Positions 1-7,252 of a DNA stretch of 10,437 nucleotides are shown one piece after another (the first letter of the stretch is position 1; each line of letters starts with the position of its first letter). Where the stretch lies: positions 1 to 10,437 of the forward strand of contig JAIRNQ010000012.1 in assembly GCA_031257955.1 (NCBI GenBank). Reading direction: 5' to 3'. Position numbers and translations under genes: made by a program. The DNA comes from Deltaproteobacteria bacterium (GTDB lineage Bacteria > Desulfobacterota > Desulfarculia > Adiutricales > Adiutricaceae). The notes below the pieces were generated by a model that had not been told where the DNA came from, did not search any database, and saw only the letters and a list, made by a program, of their open reading frames with translations.

Positions 1-2929
1 GGGCGTCGCCGGTCACGTTGGTGGTGGTCCGGTAACCCTCCATGGCGTTGATGTCCAGGTTGTTGGAGTCGCCGTTGTACCAGCCCACCCCGATTTCGTA
101 GACGTCGCCGGTCTGGAGGGCAGAACCGTCGGCCACGAACTTTAAGGCGATGCCGTGATCGGAGGCCTTGAGGGTCTGGTCGCCCCCGGAAAGGCGCACG
201 GTTCCGGCGGTTGGGCCGACCTTGGCCGTGGAGTCCCAGCCCTCGTCCTTGTATTCCATCGAGGCCCAAACCAAGGCCTTGTCCGGCTCGGCCAAGTTCT
301 TGGCGATTAGGGCTTCCAAAACGTCGCCGGCGGTCGAGGTCACGGCCCGATCCTCGGTGCAGCTGTAGACCGGGTAGAGCTCCCGGAACTGGTCGTAGGC
401 TTGGCGGTCGTCTTCGGGATCCGGGCAAGGGGGAATGGCTTCAGTGCCCAGGTGGACGACCACGACGTCGTTGTTTTTGTCGTCCTTCTCGTAAGAGATG
501 GTGACCTTCTCCTGATACTTGGCGTACGGGCCATAGAGGGCGGTGTCGGCGGAGGTGGTATAACGAATCCCTATGTTGTTTCCGGCCGATCCGTGATCCA
601 GGGCCTGAAAGATAAGATTGGGGCAGGCCTGGGCGGGCGGCGAGTAATCGAAGTTCACGGCTGCCGTGGCGTAGCCCAATGGGGTGATCCTGGTCCGACC
701 GCCGATCTCGTAGGGTTCCCCGGTTGAAAGGGTCTGGCAGTTCATGGGCGTGACCACCCCTTGGCCGCCTTCGTGATAGTTGGCCAGCGAGGCCGTGGCC
801 AGCTGGCTGGCCTGGGGATGGTTATTGATCAAATTGACTATATCGTCGGCGGTGGTAGTTATTTGGCCGTTTGCGTTAGCTCCAAGCGTTACGCAGATAT
901 TCCAGTTCTCGGGCCCTACGGTGATAGTTGGGTCGCTTTGGTAAGGCGGACCCGTGGGGGTTTTGTATTCGAGGCGCAGATCGTCGCCCCAAGTGCCCAT
1001 GTAGTTGGCCGTCAGGACGATGTCGTTGGCCGCCCCAGGCAGATTGGTGGTCAGCGAGGCATGGCCCAGCTGGGAATTGTAATACAACCCTCCCGTCTGA
1101 AACTCGCTGGGGTTAAAGGCCATGGGCGGACCCCAAGTCAAGCCGCCGTCTTGGCTAACCCGGACCATGGCCGCTTGGTCGTAACCCTCGGCAAATTGGA
1201 AAGGCTCGCTCGGGAAAACCTTGCCTAACCCAGAATTGCCCTCGGCGACCTTTACCCCGATATATAGATTTTCCGCAACGCTCAGGGCGGTAACGGCGCT
1301 TTGGACGTCCAGGGCGTTAGCCGTGATGGCTTCAATGGCCGCCAGGTTATAGGACTTGACGTCATCGTGGTAAGCGGGGGAATTGGGGTCGTTATAGATT
1401 CTTTCGTAGGCAGCCGCATAAATGGCGCCGCTAGTGCCTAGGGTTACGGTTATGGCCGAGGTCAGCGGGTCAAAGATTGCCGATGTCGGAGCTGTGGTCG
1501 AAGCCGGGTTAGCCAGTTGATAGACTACCGAGTAGGCGTTCCCGTCCTCGCCTTTGGGGGCGCCGGCAACGTTTTCGACGTAAAAAACTAGATCGTTATG
1601 TGTTCCCGGTATATCGGTTTCGACGCGGGCCAGGGTATAGGGATCGGTCGCGACAAGTTGCTGGGGTGAGGTTAGGAGATTGGCCGCCCCGGTTGTTGCC
1701 CCCGGACCGGATACGGAGGCACTAACCATTGTGCTGGCTTCGGGGCTGGCGGTAATGGCGTCAACGATTTCTTGGGGGGTAGCCTCAATTTTTCCATCAA
1801 GTGAGGTTCTGAGGTAGACAGTAATTACGTCCCCATCAACCTCAACCGTGGTCGCATTGTTGAAAGTGATCTTGTCGTTATAGACCACGCGGCCCGTGCC
1901 GCCCGAGGTTACAGCCACTGAGAGCTCAGGAGGACCGTTGAGAAGTATTTCGTCGTTGATGGCGGCCTCGATTACGCTGCCGGTGACGATGGCTGAAGAA
2001 CGTGGCGGTTCTTTCCCATTGGTCTGGAGCAAGACGGTCATGGTCTGGCTGGCGGCGTCGTAACTGGCTGAAGTGGAGTTTGCGGAGTTACCGTAGGCAT
2101 AGATAACCGTGAACGGGCCCGTTCCGGTAAAGGTATAGGTGAGCTCCGCCGAGGTAGCCGCTGGCCCGGTCGTATTGTCGTTTTCTGGCCCGGCCACGAG
2201 CCTTATAGCGGTCCGGTTATATTGTTGGGCGCTGGACTCAATGTTTAAGGTGTAGTTACCGGCCGCGTTTTGTCCGTAAAGTTCCAAGGACGAGAGCTGG
2301 GTTTGATCGGCGTAGAGCTTGGAGTCTATGCCTCCCGGCTGTACCACCTCAACCAAAAACTTTTGGCTCTCGGTGGGCAGATCCGGCCTGGGGTTAAAAA
2401 CCCGACTACCGACGTTTTCCACCCAACCGGTAAAAAGGTCGGAGTTTTCGCAGCCGTCGATAACGTTTTGGGCCATCATTTGTAAGGAGAAAGGCTGGGT
2501 TCCGACCTGTTGCCCGGAGAGGAGATAGTTGTCCCCAAATTTGGAGTCGGCGAACTGGATGATGGACTGGAAGAGGGCGTCTATCTCGGTCGCGATGATG
2601 TTTCTCTGGTCTTGCGTGTAGGTATCGGTTGCGCCCTGCTCGGCTTTGGTGTAGATCTCGTCGATGGTCGATTTAATCGAACTCATGACGTTTCCGGTAT
2701 TGGTTAGCCAAGTGTTAGAGTAATTAAGGTTTTCAGTATACTGGCCGATATCGGCAAGAACGGTTCTGGTCCTAAGGACGGCGGCCGCTCCCGATGGGTT
2801 GTCGGAGGGTTTGTTTATGGACTTTTCCGAGGCCACTTTATTGGTGAGCTGGGCTATGCGGTAACTTAAGAGATCCAAGTTACTGGTGATGTTGCGGTAG
2901 GTGCCCCGCTGGCTGGTCCGGTAGATCAT
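1..2929 (-). CDS. flgL: FlgL, hook-filament junction protein (HAP3), very large, 3' end outside window
   Basis: The minus strand is open from ATG at 2929-2927 to base 1, giving at least 976 residues with no stop. The N-terminus (MIYRTSQRGTYRNI, then IAQLTNKVASEKSINKPSDNPSGAAAVLRTR) is the flagellin-type D0/D1 helix region typical of FlgL, and QFADSKFGDNYLLSGQQ around residue 130-145 is the matching FlgL motif. A GAGGG ribosome site lies 7 nt before the start. FlgL joins the hook (through FlgK) to the filament and is exported by the flagellar type III system. E. coli FlgL is about 317 residues, so this one is at least three times longer. The extra length, from about residue 240 on, is a series of diverged beta-rich modules with recurring 'lPG..NDi' and 'G.itTTA.dIv..In' signatures. 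The C-terminal D0 helix is expected beyond the left edge. It is last of the visible operon, 152 bp after flgK. Identity is secure from the N-terminus and position; the function of the insert is unknown. Confidence 0.93.
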   Translation of the reverse strand, partial: MIYRTSQRGTYRNITSNLDLLSYRIAQLTNKVASEKSINKPSDNPSGAAAVLRTRTVLADIGQYTENLNYSNTWLTNTGNVMSSIKSTIDEIYTKAEQGATDTYTQDQRNIIATEIDALFQSIIQFADSKFGDNYLLSGQQVGTQPFSLQMMAQNVIDGCENSDLFTGWVENVGSRVFNPRPDLPTESQKFLVEVVQPGGIDSKLYADQTQLSSLELYGQNAAGNYTLNIESSAQQYNRTAIRLVAGPENDNTTGPAATSAELTYTFTGTGPFTVIYAYGNSANSTSASYDAASQTMTVLLQTNGKEPPRSSAIVTGSVIEAAINDEILLNGPPELSVAVTSGGTGRVVYNDKITFNNATTVEVDGDVITVYLRTSLDGKIEATPQEIVDAITASPEASTMVSASVSGPGATTGAANLLTSPQQLVATDPYTLARVETDIPGTHNDLVFYVENVAGAPKGEDGNAYSVVYQLANPASTTAPTSAIFDPLTSAITVTLGTSGAIYAAAYERIYNDPNSPAYHDDVKSYNLAAIEAITANALDVQSAVTALSVAENLYIGVKVAEGNSGLGKVFPSEPFQFAEGYDQAAMVRVSQDGGLTWGPPMAFNPSEFQTGGLYYNSQLGHASLTTNLPGAANDIVLTANYMGTWGDDLRLEYKTPTGPPYQSDPTITVGPENWNICVTLGANANGQITTTADDIVNLINNHPQASQLATASLANYHEGGQGVVTPMNCQTLSTGEPYEIGGRTRITPLGYATAAVNFDYSPPAQACPNLIFQALDHGSAGNNIGIRYTTSADTALYGPYAKYQEKVTISYEKDDKNNDVVVVHLGTEAIPPCPDPEDDRQAYDQFRELYPVYSCTEDRAVTSTAGDVLEALIAKNLAEPDKALVWASMEYKDEGWDSTAKVGPTAGTVRLSGGDQTLKASDHGIALKFVADGSALQTGDVYEIGVGWYNGDSNNLDINAMEGYRTTTNVTGDA

Positions 2930-3081
2930 TGTCTTGCCCTCGCGTAAGGTGCCAGCAATTAAGTGGCTTGGTGGCTTGGCCTTGGAGTTTAGTTGGCTTG
3001 CCTTAGCGTTTTCAAGTTTGGGGTATCTCGTTTATTGGTTGAAAGCTCTTAGTTACTGCTTTACGTCTCGAACGCGTGTCG
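2930..3081 (-). other. flgK-flgL intercistronic spacer
   Basis: This 152-bp gap between flgK and flgL has no convincing ORF. I see no hairpin followed by a T-run and no complete -24/-12 promoter. It contains a short tandem repeat (2964-2979) and the flgL ribosome binding site (GAGGG, about 2937-2941). It is long for this compact operon, so processing or an unrecognised promoter is possible but not shown. Confidence 0.5.
2964..2979. repeat. Short tandem repeat, 2 x TGGCTTGG
   Basis: Two perfect adjacent copies of TGGCTTGG occur upstream of flgL, with a related TTGGCTTG copy at 2993-3000. It is short and may be chance or slippage; no function is assigned. Confidence 0.5.
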
Positions 3082-5628
3082 TTATCTCATAGCCAATAGC
3101 GTCTCCATCATGGTGTCTATGGTCGAGATCATCTTGGCCGAGGCTTGGTACATGTATTGGAACCTGAGGATGTCAGCTAACTCTTCGTCCAGGTTTACTC
3201 CGGCTATGGAGTCTTGGCGATCCTGAAGCTGGGAATAAACGCCTTGGGTGAATTCGTAATCGCGGGTTGCCCCTTGGGCCGTGGCCCCAATGTTGGCATA
3301 GATGCTGTTAAAGGCCGTGCCCAGGGTGGCCGAGGACTGATGGTAGAAAGAGTAGCGGTTATCCCTTATGTCCGACATATTCAAGGCGTTGGTATTGTCG
3401 CCTTCGGCGATGACGCCGTTGGAATCGATATGGCCGGCGTTGATATAATCGCGGTTATCAATCAATAGTTGGTTCACGCCAATGTTAGCGCCATTATTGC
3501 CGGTCAGGATGTTGTTAAAGCCAAGAACGGCCAGGGCGCCGGAGCAGTCCCCGGCGTAACCGAACTGTACGCCGTCGTCAGCGATGATCCGTATGGAATC
3601 CTTGCCGTGAAGATCGGTTATGGACTCAACCCTTAAACCATTTATTCCTTCACCGAAAGTAGCCCCGATTTGCTTTAGGACGTCTTCAATCTTGTCCTCG
3701 GGGTTGACGGTCACCCTGTTAAACTCTGGCTCCTCGCCATCTCTGTAAGTGACTATGGTGAAATAGCCGCTACGGTCAAGAAAGGTCTTGGGCATGGCTT
3801 CCACGACCCCCAGGCCGTTTTCTTCGGCCGGGGTGGCCGCGGTGACCAGGGTTCTGGCCTTTACGTCAGAGTTAATGGCCGCCACGATCTCTCCAGCCGT
3901 GGTTGTGACGAGGCCGTTTTGGTCGGTAGCTAACCTAATTTGGATGTTTTTGGTGCCGTCTAGGTTGTCATTGACTTGGACGCCGAGGTTTTGGTTGGGG
4001 CTTCCGGCGAGGTACTCAACGCTAATCATTTCGCCGGCGTCGCCTTTTTCGACGGCCGTAAAGATAACGTCGTTATTGGTATGTTTAAAGGTCGTCTTGA
4101 GCTCGGCAATCTCAAGGCCATAACTTAAGTGGCTACCTTGAGGAGTAGTGTATTTAAGGCTTCTGTCAAGCGTATAAAACTCCCCGGCTTCGTAAGGATA
4201 TATTGGACCATCAATTACGATCCTTCCGGTGTCGCCTTGGTTCATGACCCCCTCGGCCGATATAAAATCACCAATCTTCCAGCCTGCCGTCCGGGGCGGA
4301 AGGTAGTTTATGCCCGATGTTCCGCTTGGAGATTTTTCGGAATTTATGTAGTCGCAAACCTCCCTGGTGGTCACGTTTACGTTTCCATTGGAGTCGCAAG
4401 GGAGGTATATGGTAATCTCCCACTTCATGCGGCTGGGGTCGTCGTTAAACTCAATCTTTGAAGTGATTTCTGAAGTAACCGTCTTGGATTTTTCAAAGCG
4501 GACCTCAATATTTTCCGGATCGGAATAAACATTATCGTAGGGTTCCTCGGAGACCAAGTGAGGGACCAAGGAACTAATCCGGATATCGTTGTCGTCACCC
4601 GGAAAGGCGATTTCTACCGTGGCGAGGTTCGAGATTTTTGTTGTCCCGACGGCTTCGCTAAAGAGGGCTTGCCCGGCACCCTGGGCGTGCTGATTATTGA
4701 TGTTGAAGATTAGGCCGTCCACGAATGAATCGTATTGCCGGTAATACTCCATGAGCACGTCTTCCCTAAACTCCAAATAACCCCCGATGGCACCCTCAAC
4801 TATGCTCCCGGATATATCCTCCATCCAGTACTGGTTATGGCTCGTGTGGATGGTTACGTCCCCGGCGCTGTCGGTGTTGGTGGTCAGAGGGTAGGCTTGG
4901 ATTTTAAGGACAAGCGGTATTCCCATTTTTGAAGTAATTGTCCATTGGCCATCATGGGGATCTTCGTAATACTCGATGTTCATGTATTCGGCCAACTGGC
5001 GGGTCAGTTCCTCCCGGGTGTCCCGAAGGTCGTTAGCCTGGCGGTTTAAGGTCGGGTCCTCGTAGACGGTGATCTCTTCGTTTAGGCTTGCAATTTCCGT
5101 TAATAGTTTATTGACTTCGACTACCCCGTCGGCGATGCGTTTATTGGTGTCGATCCGAAGCTCGTCCATTTCCATGCGTCTAAGATTTAGCTGAGTGGCC
5201 AGGCTTTGGGTGTATTCAATCAGCTCCTCTCGGTAGGGCTTGTTGTTAGCCTCGTCGGCCAGCTGCGAGAAGCTGTTAAAAAAGTCGTTCATGGCTTGGT
5301 TTATGCCATTGCCGTTGCTTTCGTTGTAGAAAAGCTCCAGGTTATCCATGGAGCTTTTCATCGTTACGTGGTGGCCAAGCGTTGAGCCGGTCATGATGAT
5401 GCTTCTGGTCAGAAACTGGTCGTTGTAGCGGATGATGTTATTGGCGTCCACCCCTAAGCCCACCTGACCCCAGGTAGCGTTCCAGCTAGGGAGGGTGGCT
5501 AGGTTGATTCTTTGGCGCGAGTAGCCGGGCGTGTTGACGTTGGCGATGTTGTTGCTGGAAACCTCCATGGCCGCCTGAGCCATCCGCATGCCAGTCAAGG
5601 CCGTATACATTGACGAGGATATGCCCAT
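3082..5628 (-). CDS. flgK: FlgK, hook-associated protein 1 (HAP1), enlarged
   Basis: This 848-residue protein forms the first hook-filament junction ring and is exported by the flagellar type III apparatus. Residues 1-60 carry the classic FlgK/rod-hook N-terminus (TALTGMRMAQAAMEVSSNNI, then ANVNTPGYSRQR). Residues about 130-215 form the helical D1 region (QLADEANN, EVNKLLTEIASLNEEI, DLRDTREELTRQL). Residues 800-848 are the C-terminal helix with GVNLDEELADILRFQ and YQASAKMISTIDTMMETLL. E. coli FlgK is about 547 residues. The excess lies in the middle (about 335-700), where two modules resemble those in the neighbouring FlgL: one near 335-432 (FPGDDNDIRISS, then CDSNGNVNVTTREVCDYIN) and one near 505-617 (NNDVIFTAVEKGD, then DQNGLVTTTAGEIVAAINSD). 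An AGGAGG ribosome site precedes the ATG by 6 nt, inside the end of flgN, so translation is probably coupled. Stop is TAA. Confidence 0.97.
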   Translation of the reverse strand: MGISSSMYTALTGMRMAQAAMEVSSNNIANVNTPGYSRQRINLATLPSWNATWGQVGLGVDANNIIRYNDQFLTRSIIMTGSTLGHHVTMKSSMDNLELFYNESNGNGINQAMNDFFNSFSQLADEANNKPYREELIEYTQSLATQLNLRRMEMDELRIDTNKRIADGVVEVNKLLTEIASLNEEITVYEDPTLNRQANDLRDTREELTRQLAEYMNIEYYEDPHDGQWTITSKMGIPLVLKIQAYPLTTNTDSAGDVTIHTSHNQYWMEDISGSIVEGAIGGYLEFREDVLMEYYRQYDSFVDGLIFNINNQHAQGAGQALFSEAVGTTKISNLATVEIAFPGDDNDIRISSLVPHLVSEEPYDNVYSDPENIEVRFEKSKTVTSEITSKIEFNDDPSRMKWEITIYLPCDSNGNVNVTTREVCDYINSEKSPSGTSGINYLPPRTAGWKIGDFISAEGVMNQGDTGRIVIDGPIYPYEAGEFYTLDRSLKYTTPQGSHLSYGLEIAELKTTFKHTNNDVIFTAVEKGDAGEMISVEYLAGSPNQNLGVQVNDNLDGTKNIQIRLATDQNGLVTTTAGEIVAAINSDVKARTLVTAATPAEENGLGVVEAMPKTFLDRSGYFTIVTYRDGEEPEFNRVTVNPEDKIEDVLKQIGATFGEGINGLRVESITDLHGKDSIRIIADDGVQFGYAGDCSGALAVLGFNNILTGNNGANIGVNQLLIDNRDYINAGHIDSNGVIAEGDNTNALNMSDIRDNRYSFYHQSSATLGTAFNSIYANIGATAQGATRDYEFTQGVYSQLQDRQDSIAGVNLDEELADILRFQYMYQASAKMISTIDTMMETLLAMR

Positions 5629-5629
5629 A

Positions 5630-6145
5630 CTAGACCTCCTTGGACAGTTTGGTCGGTAAGGCTTTTTTTACTCCCTTGTCCTTCCTGCCGTCTTTGCGGT
5701 AGCCGTCGGCCTTGATCTGGTCGGCCCCGGTCAAGACGTTTAGGGAATCGTTTATGAGACCCAGCGAATATTCGATGAAGTGACGGTTGGCCTCGTTCTC
5801 CATGGAGATGACGTTCTTGAGCCTGGCCAGTTTGATGGCCCCATCGTTTATGCGGTTATCGAAGGGCTTGGGGCAGAGGGCGGCCACTTCGGCCAGCGTG
5901 GGCGTCCGATCGTCGGGCAGGCCCAGCATTAAGCCGGCCTGGCTAACGTTTTCCGTTAGCTTTTCTATGCTGTCTTTGATGCCGATGGCCACGGACTCCT
6001 TACTTTGGCTGATCTTGAGTAGCCCGTCGAGGTCAAGGCCCAGAAGGCAATGGCGCTCCTCGTTGAGGAAGTCTATCAACTCCTGATAGCGTTCCAGATG
6101 GACGTCAAGTTGGTCGGCTAGGGTTTGGATGAGAGTGATGTCCAT
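5630..6145 (-). CDS. flgN: FlgN, export chaperone for FlgK and FlgL
   Basis: This is a 171-residue, mostly helical acidic protein ending in a Lys-rich tail (about 142-171). FlgN-type chaperones bind the C-terminal helices of FlgK and FlgL in the cytoplasm and deliver them to the export gate. Visible support is the N-terminal helix (LADQLDVHLERYQELIDFL), the FlgN-like segment that follows (EERHCLLGLDLDGLLKISQSKE), the length (family usually 140-170) and the position directly before flgK. An AAAGG ribosome site is about 7 nt before the ATG. The stop is TAG, 1 bp before flgK. FlgN families are weakly conserved, so the call rests partly on context. Confidence 0.88.
   Translation of the reverse strand: MDITLIQTLADQLDVHLERYQELIDFLNEERHCLLGLDLDGLLKISQSKESVAIGIKDSIEKLTENVSQAGLMLGLPDDRTPTLAEVAALCPKPFDNRINDGAIKLARLKNVISMENEANRHFIEYSLGLINDSLNVLTGADQIKADGYRKDGRKDKGVKKALPTKLSKEV
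5634..5641 (-). promoter_or_regulatory. Strong ribosome binding site of flgK inside the flgN 3' end
   Basis: On the minus strand AAGGAGGT sits within the last codons of flgN, and its AGGAGG core lies 6 nt before the flgK ATG. It fixes the flgK start, and with the 1-bp gap from the flgN stop it implies translational coupling of chaperone and client. Confidence 0.85.
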
Positions 6146-6214
6146 GGTGTGGCCTTTTCCTTCCGGACCGGCTCTCCCAATGTTGTGGCGAGTTCCGGCT
6201 TCACGGGATTGGGG
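6146..6214 (-). other. flgJ-flgN spacer without flgM
   Basis: This 69-bp gap is the place where many related flagellar clusters carry flgM (anti-sigma-28). It is too short for flgM, and I see no ORF, promoter or terminator in it, only the flgN ribosome site near the 6152 end. Confidence 0.6.
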
Positions 6215-7243
6215 TTAGTCGATTGTTTCGGCGCCGTAGTCAGCGGCTTGGCCCGCGGCCTCGCTCCCGGTCACGCGCCCGGCCAGTTTATCGGCTTGGC
6301 TATCGGCCAGTGTGGAGGCTTGGACGTCAGTTTGGGTGCCGGCTTGGGTGCCAAGTTTCGGGCCAGGCTTGGGCATCTGGCTGGGGGCCAGGCGCTGACG
6401 CCAGTTGGGGCCCATAACTTCTGGGTGGTTGGAGAGAACGTCGCCTAAACCTTCCTGGGCAGCCACTTGGTTGACGATGGTTTGCGAAAGACCCAAACCA
6501 CCGGCCTTAGTCAGGGCAGCGGTGAATGGCTTTTCGGCGATCTCGCTGTAGGTGTCGTTGCCAGCGGTCTTGACGAAGGGAGACTGGCGCATGTTTTTGA
6601 TCATCTCGGCTATCAGAAAGCCCTCGTATTCTTCGGCCGACTCCTTGATCTGCTTGAGCTTGCTTAGCTTTTGTTCTTCCGAGAGCCCGTTTAATCGCTG
6701 GGAGGCGTCGGCCAGTTTGCCGTTATCCAAAGGGCGATAACGCCGCCCATAGGAGCCGGGCGGGAGATCCTCCGAAAGGGTACCAATCTTTCCGGCGTTC
6801 GGGTCCCTTAGGCTTATGCCCTGGGGGGTTTCGTTGGATTCGGTAGCCAACTGGCCCCCGCCTTCGGCCCCGACTTGCGACTCGACTTGAGAGCCGCTTT
6901 GCGAACCGATAGTCACGCCTTTCTTGAATTCCTCGACCGTGAACACGGCCACGGGCCTGCTTCCGCTCGTCGTTTGAGCCTCGCCTTGGGTCCCGACTTG
7001 AGGATCGGCTTGCGAGCCGACTTGCGAGCCGCCTTGCGAACCCCCTTGCGAACCAATGGTCACGCCTTTCTTGAATTCCTCGACCGTGAAGACAGCCACG
7101 GGCCTGCTTCCGCTTGTGGCTTGGGGCTTGCCCTTGGGGGCCCTGGCGTGTCCCGAGCGGGGCGAAAGCCCGTCGGCCTTTTGGGCCTCGAAGGCTTCTT
7201 TGGGGACCGAGTGGGCCGGTATGCCGAGGGTGGAGACGGTCAT
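6215..7243 (-). CDS. flgJ: FlgJ-type flagellar rod-binding protein, no muramidase domain, repeat-bearing N-terminal extension
   Basis: I chose ATG at 7243-7241 (342 aa). A TTG two codons earlier (7249) is also possible, but the only Shine-Dalgarno-like AGG is 8 nt before the ATG and just 2 nt before the TTG. The conserved part, about residues 185-280, is the rod-binding domain: KLKQIKESAEEYEGFLIAEM, then IKNMRQSPFVKTAGND, IAEKPFTAALTKAGGLGLSQ and TIVNQVAAQEG. It helps assemble the rod in the periplasm. There is no C-terminal glucosaminidase domain as in enterobacterial FlgJ, which is usual outside gammaproteobacteria, so a separate hydrolase probably opens the peptidoglycan. The first 170 or so residues are unusual: two copies of a 25-residue block (SGSRPVAVFTVEEFKKGVTI) each followed by GSQ-type four-residue repeats. 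The C-terminal 50 residues are also low-complexity (GTQAGTQTDVQ). It follows flgI by under 10 bp. Confidence 0.9.
   Translation of the reverse strand: MTVSTLGIPAHSVPKEAFEAQKADGLSPRSGHARAPKGKPQATSGSRPVAVFTVEEFKKGVTIGSQGGSQGGSQVGSQADPQVGTQGEAQTTSGSRPVAVFTVEEFKKGVTIGSQSGSQVESQVGAEGGGQLATESNETPQGISLRDPNAGKIGTLSEDLPPGSYGRRYRPLDNGKLADASQRLNGLSEEQKLSKLKQIKESAEEYEGFLIAEMIKNMRQSPFVKTAGNDTYSEIAEKPFTAALTKAGGLGLSQTIVNQVAAQEGLGDVLSNHPEVMGPNWRQRLAPSQMPKPGPKLGTQAGTQTDVQASTLADSQADKLAGRVTGSEAAGQAADYGAETID
6899..7120 (-). repeat. Tandem duplication of about 147 bp in the flgJ 5' part
   Basis: Two near-identical 75-bp blocks at 7046-7120 and 6899-6973 differ at only a handful of positions. Both encode the segment SGSRPVAVFTVEEFKKGVTI plus GSQ. 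The starts are 147 bp apart, and each block is followed by degenerate GSQ-coding repeats, so the duplicated unit is the block plus its tail. The in-frame unit length is consistent with slippage or unequal recombination that keeps the gene intact. Confidence 0.9.
7007..7054 (-). repeat. Four tandem 12-bp units in flgJ (GSQ repeats)
   Basis: On the plus strand the units are ggcttgcgagcc, gacttgcgagcc, gccttgcgaacc and cccttgcgaacc. Read on the coding strand they give successive GSQ-x tetrapeptides. A shorter degenerate set follows the second 75-bp block at about 6867-6905. Confidence 0.85.
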
Positions 7244-7252
7244 GGCCAAGGC

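Noticed and set aside
168..1228. Several plus-strand ORFs of 60-155 codons at 168-1228
   Set aside because: They lie opposite the continuous FlgL frame, have arginine/glycine-rich shadow compositions and show no family resemblance.
2940..2954. TGGCAC on the minus strand just before flgL as a sigma-54 promoter
   Set aside because: No TTGC at the right spacing (CTTAC then GCGA), and it would start transcription inside the coding region.
3214..4932. Plus-strand ORFs opposite flgK
   Set aside because: They are antisense shadows of a well-supported FlgK, without ribosome sites or recognisable domains.
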